Source: Rachicladosporium sp. CCFEE 5018 (lineage: Eukaryota; Ascomycota; Dothideomycetes; Cladosporiales; Cladosporiaceae). From it: DNA of 64,000 nt. Below are positions 41,389-55,276 of this stretch, piece by piece (the first letter of the stretch is position 1; the number at the start of each line of letters is the position of its first letter). The stretch lies in the NCBI GenBank assembly GCA_002077045.2, contig KZ111146.1, positions 776,293 to 840,292 of the forward strand, given 5' to 3'. A program made the position numbers and the translations under genes. The notes below the pieces were generated by a model, which saw only the letters and a list, made by a program, of their open reading frames with translations, was not told the DNA's origin and did not search any database.

Positions 41389-42360
41389 GAGACGCGACAC
41401 TGTCTTATTGACCGCATTTGAGTGCTCCTATGGGTCCGTCGTCAATTTCGGACCTGCACAAGCTCTGTTATTGCCAGTACACCCTGAGCTCGACATTCTC
41501 TAGCCAGCGTGATCTTGATTTCTTGCACGGAACATGCGAGCTGAACTATTGCGAGGAGACTGGCTATGTATAATCGCGACGCTAGCTGCTACTTCCTGGC
41601 GGGCTGTGTGGATCGTTGCGATTTGCCCAGATGACCGGCCGAAGTCTGCCGCGGCACTGGAGGACTCGCGAGGCTACAGCACATAACCTCGCATGACGAG
41701 TCAATTCGTGGCGTTGTCCATCTGACTCCATGTGAAGGAACGATCGCTTGTTAGCATGGCCGACTCATTATGCCAAGCAGCATCCGGTGCCTTTACTAGA
41801 TGGTGCTTCAGCGCACTGGGCGTGAAGAAAACTGCGCAGGCATGGAATATATGGTCTCGAGGTCCTTATGTAGGCTGCCTGTCGGCCATGGACGTGGACG
41901 TGGACGTGTACGTGTTGGTCGAGATGGTTGCAGTTCCCGTAGCATATTAGATAGATCTGCGCGGCACGACCAGACGAGGATTTATGATATATATGAATGA
42001 TATCGAGTTGGAGTTACTGAAAGCGTCGGCTGTAAACTCGCTCTGGTATAATTCTTCAAAGTCTATGGTGGTTTCGTGTATTGAATAATGTGGATCCATG
42101 ACTTCCTCATAGGAAATCTTGAGTATATCGTAGCGCCTGGGGATGTGGAGTGCGCAGTTGAAGAGAGTGTGTGCACTCCCTTCCCGAACTTCGACCACGC
42201 CAAAAGTCGCGACCCTTGCGCGTCTCAGAACGCGACGAAAATCACATTCAACCTACTTGCAGTAACTTAGAGGTGTTCGGCGGACGCACAACATCGTAAA
42301 CCAGGATAATTATCACCAGTCGAATCTAGTCATCGTCTATCCAACGCGGCTTGGTCGACC

Positions 42361-43452
42361 ATGCCTCCACGGAAAAGTACTGGCTCAAACCCACCGGAAG
42401 ATGTCACAGAGGCCAGCGTTACCACGCCTGCACAAAAGCCAAAAGAGAAAGATGGGCTAGGTGTCGAGGTATGCATCTGATTCGCCTGCTTTTGAGACGT
42501 ATGCTGATCTCCAAGCACAGGACCTCACATTACCAAAGTCGATGATCGCACGCTTAGCCAAGGGAGTCTTGCCACCGAACACGCAAATACAGAAGGACGC
42601 GCTGCTGGCTCTACATAAGAGCGCGACCGTCTTCGTCAGCTATTTTGCTTCGAAGTGAGTCCTCATCCTGGTTCCGGCATTACCAAAGACCTCAACCCCC
42701 GACCGAACACATTCCTGCTCTGGTCGAAAGCATCATTTATTAGCTCAAGATGAGACTACGATGAAGAAACTAATGATCATCCCAGTGCGAACGATCTCGC
42801 CCACATGGGCGGCAAGAAGACCATCTCACCCCAAGACGTTCTCGCAGCACTCAAAGATGCCGAGCTGGAGGATGTGATGAAAGGCTTGGACGATCATCTC
42901 AAGAGTATGTGAAGATCAGCTCGATTACTGTGCTCGCGCTCAGGATTCTCAATGCTCAATCAATGAATTGCTTGCTGACGTCCCGCAGAGTACAACGACA
43001 TCCAGTGCGAGAAGCGGAACACCTATCGCCATCGCGTGAAAGCAGAGAAGACTGGTGGTCCTGGCGAAGCAGCTACGTCTGAGAATGGTGTAGCCGCGAC
43101 TCCGACAGCTGACGGCGCGCAAGCTGTATCTGCGGCAGAAGGTGGCAGCGCAACTAATGGCAACACACTGGACGACGACACTGAGCCTCCCAGCAAGAAG
43201 CTGAAAGGCGAGGGCGGCGAAGTTGTCCTCACGCCCGGCGAACAGATAGAAGACTACGAAATCGAGGACGGCGAGCCGGACGTAGAGGATGACGGCGATG
43301 AGGAAGGCGACGACGTTGACGATGTGGAACCGGATGGCGAGGACGATGTGGAGGACGAGGTAATGGGTGATGGTGAGAGTGAGGAGGACGAGGTCGGCGT
43401 GGGCGCGCACGGGCCGGACCAGGCGCTGGACGACGGGGAGGATAGCGATTAG
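42361..43452 (+). CDS. DPB4: DPB4/POLE3-type histone-fold protein (second copy)
   Basis: Duplicate of the gene at 1723-2814, with exons at 42361-42468, 42521-42654, 42786-42904 and 42989-43452 and the same 274-residue product. It lies 972 nt after the complete VPS37 gene, so here the full native neighbourhood is visible. Confidence 0.86.
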
Positions 43453-43587
43453 CTTCGACTGTATGGGGTTCTCGAGACTCTGTAGTGTGATAGAAATGGG
43501 GGTTTGATCCGTTGGCCGGTCCTTTTGCACCGACTTCGCCAGACATCGAGGCATTATATACGCTCAGCAGGTCTCCCACATTGCCAA

Positions 43588-43659
43588 GCCCTGCTGGCGC
43601 AATGGTAGCGCGCCAGACTTCTAATCTGGAGGTTGCATGTTCGAGTCCTGCGTGGTAAG
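43588..43659 (+). tRNA. tRNA-Arg (UCU), degenerate acceptor stem (second copy)
   Basis: Same sequence as 2950-3021. The acceptor mismatches and the T-stem mismatch are identical, so they are not isolated read errors within one contig. If the two contigs were built from the same reads, this is not independent confirmation. Confidence 0.65.
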
Positions 43660-44040
43660 AACACTTCACCTCCATCACGCCTACCTTGCGTTGCTAACAT
43701 CTCTCCCAGGGGTGTTTGTCAAAGACAATGATTTTGCGTTTTGTTGCGCACAGCCAGTGTCAGCGGAAGTCGGAGGCTGCGACATTGGAAGTACCACCAC
43801 CAAAACCTTTAGCCGCACGTCCCAATCAGGCAGCTGTAGCTCTCCAATTATCTCGCTCCCTAGTGCATCACACCAGCTCTGGCGTCGCATCCTCGAAGGA
43901 TGGACTTCAGCTGCATATACATGCATGCGCGACTCATACAACGCATGTGTAGGGGAACAATATCGACACCGTAGGTACACTGCTCCTGTGCTTCTCGCGT
44001 ATTTCAAATCGACGCCATACCAGTCCATCCTGCAGCCATC

Positions 44041-44831
44041 ATGCCCTTTACAATCCATACCGCCACCCCAGCGGACACTCAAGCCATAGTCGCCGTCTTT
44101 GCCTCTGACCAAAATGAACCTTTCACGCGCGTGCAACTCGGCACCTTAAGCCACGAGGCGTTCAAAGCCCGTATGCAATCGCGCTTCGGACAAGCAATTG
44201 CAAACCAAGACGGCCAAGTCTACCTCTACGTGCGTGACGATGAGATTGGCGAGATAGTCAGCTACGCGAACTGGCAATTACCTGCACCTGAGGGGAAGGT
44301 GGTGGAGGAGAAGAGTGAAGAAGTATGCCTCCAAATCTCTACTCCCCACTGTGAGGGTATAGGCGACTAATCAGCGCACAGGAGGAAGCGAAAGAACTCG
44401 CCGACTGGACGGCTGCTATGCCGAAGGAGATGAATATCCCTTCTATGATTGCTACGCGGAAGGGAATGAGGAAGATTCGGAAGAGTAGCGAGAATGGCCA
44501 ACGGAATTACTGTACGCTCCTTCCCCACACCACCTCTACCGTCTGCGCTTCTACTGACATGGCTGCAGTTCTCATGAACCTCGGCACGCATCCTTCTTAT
44601 CGCCGCAGAGGTGCTGCTACAGCCCTGGTGCAGTGGGGCGTGGAGCGCGCTGACAAGGAGAGCGTGATCGCTTGCCTGAACACTGGTGAGCATAATTCAG
44701 CTCGGAAGATGTACGAGAGGTTTGGGTTTGAGAAGGTAGATCAGCATGTGTTTGAATTGACGCAGTTTGGGGGCGAGGGTGAGCATATCGCTATTGGGAT
44801 GAGGAGGCAGCCAAAGCCGTCGACAGACTGA
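44041..44831 (+). CDS. GNAT-family N-acetyltransferase (second copy)
   Basis: Duplicate of 3403-4193; exons 44041-44322, 44382-44511 and 44569-44831, 224 residues. The acetyl-CoA loop RRRGAA is unchanged. Confidence 0.84.
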
Positions 44832-44948
44832 AGCGTAGGTAGCTTTAGTGTGCTGTGATTGCTATCCTGATCTGTCATGCAAAGGGTATCTTGATCCCAG
44901 GTCTCATGTCTGCGTAAGTCGTTTCCAGGGTATCGTCTTCTAGGCACC

Positions 44949-46512
44949 TCACCACCGCCCTCCCTTCATCGTGAACACTTCGCCTCCGAAGTCACCCCTG
45001 TTCCATCTTGCGATATCCTGCCCGCACATCTCCCACAGCTTCGCATTGAGACCGTCCCGCCTCTGCTGCTCATGCCTTCGCTTCTCTGCCGACGAAGGCG
45101 ACCGTGGCTTGAACACCCCACCGCCCGCGTTGCCAGGCGTTGCGAAGCCGAAAATATCTCTAGACTTCGGTAGCTGCTTGCGCGGACTCTGGAAGTCAAG
45201 CATACCCTTACCACGCTGCTTCCGAGGCGAGACCGAAGCTGGATCGAAGTCGTGGAACGGCGTGTCAGCTGCGAGAGGGTGCGAGAAGATGTTCTGGGGA
45301 GTAATGTTGCGATCCCGTTCTTGTGCGTCGCGACTACTTTCAGGGCGCGGATGATCCAGTCTAGCACTGTCTTGTAGAGGTGCGAAAAGAGGTGCGCGCC
45401 ACTTGGCAGGACTCTTTCGAGGGCTTTTGCGTGGGCTCTTGACGGGACTGGGTGGGTACTCGGTGTCCATCTCGTCGTCTTCGTCGCTGCTGGACAGGAC
45501 TGGGGATGCCAGCACTGGTATGGCATCGTCGATGCGCAGCTCACCAAGCGGCACACCTTCGCCGCGCGGTCTCCGTGGGGTAGCCGCTCGCGGAGTCTGT
45601 ACGGGAGGCGGGACAGGTGAACGCAGCTCGTCGTTCTCTTGGTCAGAGTCCGTCGCTGTCTCGTCTTCGACAGGTTTTGCAAAGTCGCTCTCACTTGCCG
45701 TGCGATCTCGTGTGTTGAACACGTCGTCCTGGCGCTCTTGCGCGACGAACAAGCGATTGCTAGGCGCATGTCGCCGCCGTTGATGTGCACCACTCGGTGT
45801 GTCCTCTGTGCTTCGATTTGCAGCAGCGGCTCGTACTCTTGCGAGGGTTCGCCGTCGTCTCACTGGTGCTTGCCGGCGCGTTGCCGCATCCTCTAGTACC
45901 TCTACAGTCTCCTCCGCAACTGGATTCGCCGCCACATTACGCTCCTGCCCTCTCTCCTGTGCCTCCTTGACCGCGTCCACCAGCGACCTCGGTATACTTG
46001 CATGGATCCCCGTCATCAACTTCGCTCTCCTCGCAAACACCTCATAACCCTCCTGTATCAGCGCCCCAGCCTCCGCATTCAGCGCACTATCCGGATTCGG
46101 CTGTATCAACAGACACGATATCGTCACGAGTACATCCCTCAGCGTCAACTTCACATCCCAGTCTCGCTTCAGCGTCTCGACGCACACTCCGCCAGTCTGA
46201 GGGTCGACATTCGGGTGGAAGATGGTGGTGCGGAAGTGCGCTGTGGGTGGTTGCGAGGGGTATGTAGGCGGGATGGTCAGGTGGAGCTTGTAGACGCCGG
46301 CGCTGAACGGCGTGTGCTGGGGACCGGCGAGGTAGACGTCGAGTTGTGTGAGGTCGTCTGAGGTGTCGGCGGAGGGGGCGAAGAAGTAGTTGGGCGGGAG
46401 GAGTTGGCTGTGGAGGGCGGCGTGATCGGCGGCGAGGCGGCGGAGTGATTTGGAGTTCTGTTGAGGTGATTAGTGGGTGTATGCCAGAAGTGCCGCTCAT
46501 TGACCTCACCAT
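44949..46512 (-). CDS. UBE2S-like ubiquitin-conjugating enzyme (second copy)
   Basis: Duplicate of 4311-5874; the start codon exon is 46510-46512 and the main exon 44949-46457. The 503-residue product has catalytic Cys93 and the same S-P-x-K repeats. Confidence 0.84.
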
Positions 46513-46795
46513 GCTTCTGATATGCTGTTAGCCTATGCTGCTACGTCGGTCTGGTACATATCACGCCGAAATCTGTCAAATGTAGGTTACGGCCGTCGTT
46601 GCGTGGCTGGATCGCGTTCATTCACTTTCGCTACGCGATTTGAGGAAGTCGCGAACGTCACGCGAGAAGTCTTGGCAATTTCATGGGCTAAGATAGTTGT
46701 GCCTTGACAGCATGTAAGTATGGCTAGACGTAATTAACATTGCTACTGATCACTCCTCATGACTATCATTCCGCTTGCATCGTATTTATCGCGCC

Positions 46796-48586
46796 TCAGT
46801 CGCAGTGTTGCTCTCCCTTCAGCACTGGGCCCGTGGCCTTGAAGATCGTTTCGTCCCACCCCTTCGGCGCGGCGTTCCCTCCACCGACAACGCCCGCATT
46901 TGCCTTATACCCTCCCTCAGCCTGCGAGAGGTCTAGTCGACGCTGCGTCTCGGTGATAACCGCTGCCGCCGCATGCTCGTTCCAACGCTCGTGCTCGAGG
47001 AAATGCTTATATAGAATGTACAACAGGTACACATCGCCAATGGCGTACTTGAGCAGTATCTGTGGTAACGGGCGGACGGCGAAGGGATCTTCGCAATGAG
47101 TATCGCCGACATCTGCGGCGTTGACGTAGGTGGGAGGGGCGGCCGCGCTGGGTTGAGAGGCCTGGGTGGTGGTGAGATCTTGGAATTCTGCCGAAGCATC
47201 ACTGTCCAAGTCGCCCGTCTGTGGAATGCTTGAGTGCTCGGACGACTCACTGCCGAGGGTGTAGTGGCTGTTGTCGCCGACTTGAGAAGCACTGTCCTCT
47301 TTGTGTCCGCATGTCGGACAGCCGTTGACCCGGAGCAACGTCCGCGCAGTGGCAGCCTTCGCTGCTTCCTTCGCCAGCTTGTGCTCAGCTTCCTCCTCCG
47401 GCGTCATCTGTTTTGCCGCTTTCTTGGCAGCTTTCGGGTCTCCACGGAAGAGTTTGTACTCAGCTTCTGCTTCAGCAAGACGTCCGCCCATTGCTTGCCC
47501 ACCCCAGTACTTGGCGGTGCTCCAGTGGGCAAGTGTCGCATCAGAGAGTGTCTTGTTGAGGCGAGTGGGTGATGACATGGAGAGCGACTTGACGGTGCTG
47601 CGCTCTTTCTTCAAGCAACGGCGCGTGATAATGTCCAAAAGCTGCACGTCGATCGCACCAGCAAGCGAGATGTTGTAGAGAGCTTTCAGCGCTTCGCTGT
47701 CGCTGCGACAGTCCCAGAGAAGCTTCTTGCGCGAGGCATCTTCGATGATCGTATCCATAGAGACCATGACTTCACCGATGAAGACGGAAGTGTCGAATGC
47801 AGCGCGGTCGAGAGTAGCCACATCGAGCAGGAAGACGTGGTCGATTGAGCGTACATGGGCCGGCATGAGGGAGATTGTGCCATCGTGGCCGAGATTCAGG
47901 CTCTCGAAGTCCAGGGTCAGATTCGGCTGGTCACCAGCGCTTACGTCGGCCGCGCAGATCACCATTATCATCTCTTGCACCTTCTCAACGGTGTCCACCA
48001 TCGTGAAATCTGGCACGGGAATATCGCGCAGATGCATAGCCCTGGCCATCAGATCGAGCTCCTTGGGAGAATGACGCTCCCATGTTTCGACCTTGCCTGC
48101 AAGCTTCCCAAAGTTGCTCGCTATACCCTCGAAATTGAACGCAGCATACAACTCTGAGCTGGTGAACTTGTGGACGTCCTGACACATCGCGTTGAGTATG
48201 TCGGAGACCTGGTTGGCTCTGCACAGGTTTGTCTTGTACAGCTCGCTGTCGGAGTCGTGCACATAGTCCGTTGCGACCTCGTCTTTTGGCCTCTTGCGAT
48301 ATGCGGTCATGCAAGCTTGCAGTGAGCTGGCCAGTCTAGTGAACATGTCAGAGATGGGATCCTCCGCAGAAGAAGCAGGGCTGGCGGTTATTGCAGCGGT
48401 CCCGGGTGCGCTGCTAGAATGATCGTGCGCATCTGGTCCTACAACATGCGCATCGGAGAGACTTGTCGGTGTGGTCTCACTGCCTGCAGCTGACCCTGGC
48501 GAGAGCCCAAGCATTGCCCAAAGGCTACTGTTGACACCCTCCCACCCCAGGGAGATGTCAGCCGTGTCTGGCACCTCGGCATCCAT
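46796..48586 (-). CDS. DEDDy 3'-5' exonuclease-domain protein (second copy)
   Basis: Duplicate of 6158-7948; 596 residues in one exon, with all DEDDy residues retained. Confidence 0.8.
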   Translation of the reverse strand: MDAEVPDTADISLGWEGVNSSLWAMLGLSPGSAAGSETTPTSLSDAHVVGPDAHDHSSSAPGTAAITASPASSAEDPISDMFTRLASSLQACMTAYRKRPKDEVATDYVHDSDSELYKTNLCRANQVSDILNAMCQDVHKFTSSELYAAFNFEGIASNFGKLAGKVETWERHSPKELDLMARAMHLRDIPVPDFTMVDTVEKVQEMIMVICAADVSAGDQPNLTLDFESLNLGHDGTISLMPAHVRSIDHVFLLDVATLDRAAFDTSVFIGEVMVSMDTIIEDASRKKLLWDCRSDSEALKALYNISLAGAIDVQLLDIITRRCLKKERSTVKSLSMSSPTRLNKTLSDATLAHWSTAKYWGGQAMGGRLAEAEAEYKLFRGDPKAAKKAAKQMTPEEEAEHKLAKEAAKAATARTLLRVNGCPTCGHKEDSASQVGDNSHYTLGSESSEHSSIPQTGDLDSDASAEFQDLTTTQASQPSAAAPPTYVNAADVGDTHCEDPFAVRPLPQILLKYAIGDVYLLYILYKHFLEHERWNEHAAAAVITETQRRLDLSQAEGGYKANAGVVGGGNAAPKGWDETIFKATGPVLKGEQHCD

Positions 48587-49000
48587 GACGCAGTGTCGGT
48601 ATATAGCTGTGTGATTGAGGTGGAATGGTACAAAGGTGCTGTACAGAGAGGTCGAGATCGACTATAGGTCTTTGTGTGTCGTAGCGCAAGAGTGCAGAGT
48701 ATGAGTGATCAAGAGTGTAGGAGGTGTGCAAGATTTATTAAATGGTGCAGGAAGGAACAGAGCAAGTCATTCACTGTCCACTAGCTCCCGCTGGCGTCTT
48801 GCTCGTGCAAACACTGATTTAGCTGCGGGGTGACGGACAAAGCCAGACATTCACGTCCTTGTTGCCGTGTCGTGGCTTCACCAATTGTTCTTCTGCAAGC
48901 TGGATGAGGTCTCCTGAGGGGAGTCAACAGAAGTGAAGGCAACATAGTCTGCGGCTCCGTCGATTACGATGTGATTCGGAACGGTTTCCTTGAAGGCCGG

Positions 49001-50737
49001 TCAACGCAGTTCAACACGGATAGTGCCTTCTTGCCCATCGATGTAGGTTGCCAGTAACCGTGTCCCTGGTACAAGCTCGACCTCTCGATCGATCCACTGC
49101 TGGCGTCCCACAGCTTCGTCTTCCTCGTCACTGCTGTCCCACCACTCCGGTCCGTCGTTCTGCGTAGTCCGTACTGGGTCTCGCTCTCCAGTTTCCCAGG
49201 TGAGCCGAAGCTTCAGAGTGGACACGTCGAGCTCCCTGCCAACGAGACCGAGTAATGTATAGATGCTGAGGGACTTAGGCCAGTCCACAGTCCATGGCAG
49301 CTTCTTCGAGCTCGCAAGTCCAGCCTCGCAAGTGTATAAAGTCAACCGCACAAGCCGGGCAGCAAGCGACTTTGGATCTATATCTGTTGCGCTGCGGACT
49401 TGTGCAATCGCTGGCTCACCATACTCTTCGCATAGAGCCTGCCATCGCGGATGCAGTCTAAGCACTTCATTCCGTTGCGATGTGGGCACTAGTGACAGCT
49501 GTGCAGCGATCTGACCTAGATAGTATGTCTCCGCATTCAGACGCTCCTTATCGCTGATTTTGCTGTAGTTGAGTGTCTGCAGATGTGGCAGACGAGCAAT
49601 GGTGAGAATATAACCATCTTCGGAAGTCAGCAGCTTGCCCTCTGCAGATCGCAGGTCAAGATACAGGGGATTGCCTCCCGTCCGCAAATGTATTACTGAA
49701 GGGCACATTGCTGGAAGCTCATCGAAGAACGACCAAGAGACGATAGCATTGGTACGCAGATCGAGCTCTTGCAGAGCTGAACAGGGTCTCGTTGATTCGC
49801 TGCCGGCAACGAGAGCGATTGTATTCTGCTTCAGGAGCAATGCTCGTAGGCTCGGTAAACCTGTGAGTGCCTGCAAGTCGGATAACACCTCAATATCATT
49901 CAGCGAAAGATCAATTGACTGCAACGACGCTGGCAAGAGTCCCTCATCCCATCTGCTGAGCTCATTGTTTGCAAGTACCAACTCCACGAGGGTTGGGCAG
50001 ATCGCACAAAGCTCTACGATTTCGGCGGGCCGGAGCAATGTTGACGACAAGCTCAAGTACCGAATAGTTGGAAGTTTCTTGGCTAGGTCGCTCGCGACGT
50101 GTATGCGGTTGCCGTTCAGAGTCAGCGACGTGAGCTTGGGCATTAATCTGCATAAATGCAGGACCTCATCCAGTGTCTCGAACAGATTGCCAGTCAGATC
50201 TAGGGAAGTGATCCCGACGCACAGTCGGGAGATTTCTTCCTCTGTTTCATGGTCGATACTCCGATGATGGACGCACATCCGCTCAAGCACCAGAGTGTGA
50301 ATGCCTTCGAGCTTGGCTTGACGGCTGGCCAGCTTTTCAAGCCCAACTTCTTCTGCTAGCTTGCCAGAGATGTAGACAATCTCGGCGTTGGTTGCATCTT
50401 GAGGCGAGATGTACTTCTCCCTCAAAGCGTTAAGGAAAGTTCGTTGCGAGTCCCATTCTTGTTGCGGTCGCAGAAACGACGCCGGTGTTGCACTCTGACT
50501 TCTGCCTGGTCGTAAGTATCAGATCATGACCATTCCTGCGCTCCAAGATGGTGTGGACGTACAAGCGAAGTACTCGACCCCATCATGGGTGCCGTTGTGT
50601 TTGCCCCGTGAGGTGTCGTTCCATTCGACGCCTAGCCAAATGCCCTGCTTGCCCTCAACAGTGCCTACGAATCGTACAGTACAGGTCTGGCCTCGCAGGC
50701 TTCGTCGCTGACCGACGTATGTATCGAACTCTGGCAT
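49001..50737 (-). CDS. PAC2: Tubulin-folding cofactor E (second copy)
   Basis: Duplicate of 8363-10099; exons 50563-50737 and 49001-50505. The CAP-Gly, LRR and UBL order and the 559-residue length are preserved. Confidence 0.91.
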
Positions 50738-51365
50738 TGTCACGTCATTGTAAAGTATTGATCGAGCCTCTGTCGTCGAGATTGACTGGTAACCTCGCGC
50801 ACGGACCCGGAGTCAAACATTTACCATCCGTCTCTTCTTTCCTTTCCTTCCTCTCTATTACGATGAGACCTCAACAAGATCAATGGGTGTGGCTGAAGTC
50901 GCTACCATGGGTCATTGATTCCAAAGAGACCAGGGGCAGTGAAGATCTATCAGTCCTCCAACGTCACGCTGCCGCTCGCTTTGCTAAGCTGTGTCAGCAT
51001 TCGCACTACTACGCGTTTGTCATCACCAACAATCCAAGCGAAGTTGCACCACGGGGCTCATAGTCGGCGATGGGCTCGTAGCGACCACGAGTTAGCCGAC
51101 TACAGGCCCACGGCGACTATCTAGCAATCGGCGATCTTCTCCTCGCGTCTGCCTACGATCCTAGGGGTTTGTACACTCGCTTGCAACAGAATGTTACGAA
51201 GCACGGCATGATGGAGCGATACAGTCGGTCGAGTGTCTCCCATGCCAGTTGAGTATAAGTACTGAGGTAAGTCGCACTGTAAGGTGTTCATCATTCAAAT
51301 CATAGAACAGCCATCGCTCCCTTCACTAGCTCACAACCATCTTCGTCGAAAGCAAAACACTCAAA

Positions 51366-52205
51366 ATGCCTAAGATCGCGCTCGTCGTAAGTCGCCCTTG
51401 AACATTGCCTCTCATGAGAGACATGGACAGTGGAGATAGCTGACCGAATGGGCAGATCGGTGCAACATCCGGTATCGGTCGCGGTGTTGCCATTGCTCTC
51501 GCCTCCAAAGGCTACACGACCATTGTCTCCGGCCGCGACGCTACTAAGGGCAATGAGGTCGTCAAGGAAATCCAAGAACTCGGAGCTATAGCAGCCTTCC
51601 TGCCCGTTGATCTCAAGAAACGCCAGTCAATCAAAGATCTCCACGCCAACATCATCTCGACCTACGGCCAGCTTGACGTCGCGGTGAACTGCGCAGGCGT
51701 CGCCATCCACCTCAAGAAAACCGCGGACATGTCCGAGGCAGATATCGACAGTACTTTCGCAGTCCAGATCACCGGCTTCTACCTTAGCATGCAAGCTCAG
51801 CTAAAGGCCATGCTGCCCAATAGGTCCGGTCACATCATCAACTTCAGCTCGATCTATGGCTCAAACGGGTTTCCCTTCGGTTCGGCGATCTCGGCCAGCA
51901 AGCACGCCGTCATTGGCATGACTAAGAGCGCTGCTATTGAGTATGCTGCGGAAGGTGTCTATATTAATGCCATCGCACCTGGCCTCGTTCCGACGGAAAT
52001 GGTCGCGGCTCTCGGTACTGAGATGTCGGCGCCTGACGCTGATCCTCGCGTGAAGGCTATGGATATGGCGAAGTTCTATCCGAGTGGTAGATTCGGGCAG
52101 CCGGAGGACATCGGCAAGGCGGTGCTGTATCTGGCGGAGCAGGACTGGGTGACAGGCACTGTGCTGACCGTCGACGGTGGAGCCACTGCTGGTCACAATC
52201 TTTGA
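51366..52205 (+). CDS. SDR-fold protein lacking catalytic Tyr and Asn (second copy)
   Basis: Duplicate of 10728-11567; exons 51366-51386 and 51456-52205. The ATC codon for Ile152 and the Gln111 codon are the same here. Confidence 0.84.
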
Positions 52206-52578
52206 TGTACTCCGGCGGATTGGCGACTGAGGTGGCCTTGACCATAGAGGATTCAATATTGGTTGCATGACTTTTGTCCAGTCAGCTGTGTTGATCCAGT
52301 AAACACCCATTGCATCTTCGATGTCTTCATCGAGACCCGTGCAACGCTGAAGCTCGGTCAGAGCCACTTTCCAGCTGTCTGGGACAGCAATCTCATGTTG
52401 TGGACTTCACCGTGATCGCCCCCTCCACCATCAACGAACAAGTGTTCTCTGTATGCTTCCAATTCTCATGGAATGAAGCGTGTAACCTACGATGCGACGT
52501 CGAAAGAGGACATCATAGCCATTGTGCTGGTGAATTATTTGCCAATCATACAACACACCACGTAGGTAGGCGTTCACG

Positions 52579-55215
52579 ATGTCTCGCCCACCCGGCAAGA
52601 CCTCTGCTCCCACGAGCAATGGCAACACTGGCGGCGGCGGTGGAGGAGGAGGTGGATGGGGATCCCTCTTCAGCTCCGCAATTACCGGTCTCGAGTCCCG
52701 GCTGGACAATATTTTAGCGGATGACCCCGACGCGTTGGCGAAGCAGCGGAACGTGCAGCAGAATGGCAGGCCGCGAGCTGGGTCTGGTAGTCTGGCGCCT
52801 GGAACAAGCAGCAGGAACAGGAGCGCGAGTGGGAGTCGGGAGAGGAGTGCTAGTCGAGATGGGGAAAGAAGCAAGACTGGGGGAGGTGATCGGTTGGCGG
52901 AAAGATTGGCGAGAGCTACAGCGCAGAAGAAGATGGCCAGCGGAGTGGGATCAGGTGTAAAGGGCGGAGAAGAGCCACGCGATAGTGTGGAGAGTAGACG
53001 AAGTGGGGAGATCAGACGAAGTGGCGAGGTACGGCGTAGCGGCGAGGTCACTCGAGGGGTGGAGGAGAAACCAGCGGCAGCGGCAGAGCCTTCAGTTGGA
53101 GCGCATGGGAACGGCATCAAGAAAGATTCTGCCTCCGTGGAATACAATACAAGCACACCAGCAACATTGCTGAGCTCAGGGCTTCCCATCAACCCGGCAC
53201 GTCACTCGGTGGAGAGTAGCACACGTCCATCCTTGGACTTGCCAAGTCGAGACGAGACCAGCTCGAGTCGGGAGTCCACAGACGGAGTGTACACTGGCAA
53301 GACTCAAGCACAGCTCGAGGCGGAGATGGCACAGATGCAGGCGGATCACGAACAAGCTGAAAAGACGCGACAGGAGGAAATGCACGCGCATCTCGAGCGC
53401 ATCGACGCCCTGCAGGCAAAGCTGCGCTACCTGGCAAAGGAGACAGTCGCGGCCGCGAAGGAAGCCAACGCCGCCTCTCCCGCTGGCTCGGCAGAAGCGA
53501 AGTTGGCTGGGAAAGACGAACAGATTGCGCTGCTAATGGAAGAGGGCGAAAGTCTGAGCAAAAAGGAGCTGCGGCATCTCCAAACGATCAAGCAGCTCCG
53601 CATCAAGGCCATAGAGACCGAGAAGTCAGCTGTGAGCAGTCGAGAGAAGCTCGCAGCAGTCGAAAGATCTGAGCTCGATCTGAAACAAAAGCTCAGAAGA
53701 GCAGAGGCTGCTCAGCGACAATTGCTCGAAGATACACGACGCATCCCAAGTCTGGAGAAGCAGGTTCAGGAGGCAATCGTAGAGCGCGACAAGTCATCAG
53801 GGTCCGTGGTTGATCTACAGAGCAAGCTACGAGATGCTGAAAAGAGGATCCTTCAAGCATCGAAGGACGCCGCTGCAAAGGGCTCAGATGCAGACAAGGC
53901 AAAGATTGCAGATCTTGAGAATGAACTCGAGGATGCCCAGATTGAGAAGCAGCTCGCCGAAGATCGCGCGAAAGCTGAGACTCGAAAGCTCAGGGACGAG
54001 CTCGACAGGCATCGCGAGAGAAGCACTATGCGAGAAATGGAAGTCAAGAACGACATTGCCAGCTACGACTCTCGTCTGGAAGCTATGCGTGCCCGCGCAG
54101 AGGAAGCGAGCTCTGACGGCGGCGCTACAGGAGAGAACAGTGCGAAGCTGCTGCGACAGATCGAGACTCTGCAAGGTCAATACAGTCATGCGAAGGGCAA
54201 TTGGGAGACTATTGAGAGCTCGCTCTATGCGAGACTGTCGACGCTAGAGCAGGAGCGAGACGACTCGAACAAACGGGAGGCCGAGGTGCGCAAGAAAGCT
54301 CGAGATCTTACCATCAAGTCGAGGAAGGCTGAGGACCAGGTCGATTTGCTGAAAGAGCAACTTGCGGCTGCGACTGCTGAGTCGAAGACAGGAGGCGATC
54401 ACATGAGCGCACTTCGGCGAGAGCTTACACAAGTCCAGACCGCACTCGCGGAGGCGAAGGCAGACTCAAATCGCCAGCGTCGCGTCTTCGACTCTGAGCT
54501 TGCCACGCGCCTCGAAGAAGAGAAGGCACGATGGCAGCGGAGCGCAACACCCCTACGAACGGCCTCGCCCACGACTCTGACTCCGAGCACATCCCGTAAG
54601 CCGTCCTTTCCAAATCCACACCGCCCAGCCGCACGTCTTGCTTCGCCAGACCTCACGTCACTGCACCTATCGCGACGAGGCTCAACTCATCCGCCACCTC
54701 TGCCGACAGTCAACTCTCTCTCCCTCAGCCGACAAGAAAGTATCCTTCCGTTCTCTGTCCCTCCCACTCCAGACCTTGAGTAAGAACCTGACTTCGACCC
54801 GGCCGAGCCAACGCCTCATTCCTCGCCACAGAATACTGTCGCTGACTTGATGAGTACATCAACATCTGCCGCGGGCCCGTCGGTCCAGCTCGTCTCTCGT
54901 ATGAGCGCTGCTGTACGGAGACTTGAGGGCGAGAAGGCGTCGTTCAAAGACGAGCTCTCGCTTCTGCGAAGTCAGAGAGATGAAGCGCGAGGAGAGATCG
55001 TGGCGCTGATGAGAGAAGTAGAGGGTGTGAGAGGTGAAGGAAAGAGGATCGGGGAGCTCGAGAAGCAGCTCGGCGAGGTTAGAAGACGATACGAAGCTTG
55101 TCTGCAGCTCGTTGGTGAACGGGAAGAGGAAGTCGAGGAGCTGAAAGCAGATGTAGTCGAGCTGAAGGGACTCTACCGCGAGCTCGTCGAGAAGAAAGTC
55201 GGTGGAGCCTCATGA
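52579..55215 (+). CDS. TMF1/Sgm1-type golgin (second copy)
   Basis: Duplicate of 11941-14577; exons 52579-54779 and 54855-55215. The in-frame TAA at 54781-54783 again lies inside the 75-nt intron. Confidence 0.81.
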
Positions 55216-55276
55216 GCTCTCCATCATATCGGCATCCGTGTATCATTACACCCTCCTCATCACACACGTCTCAAAC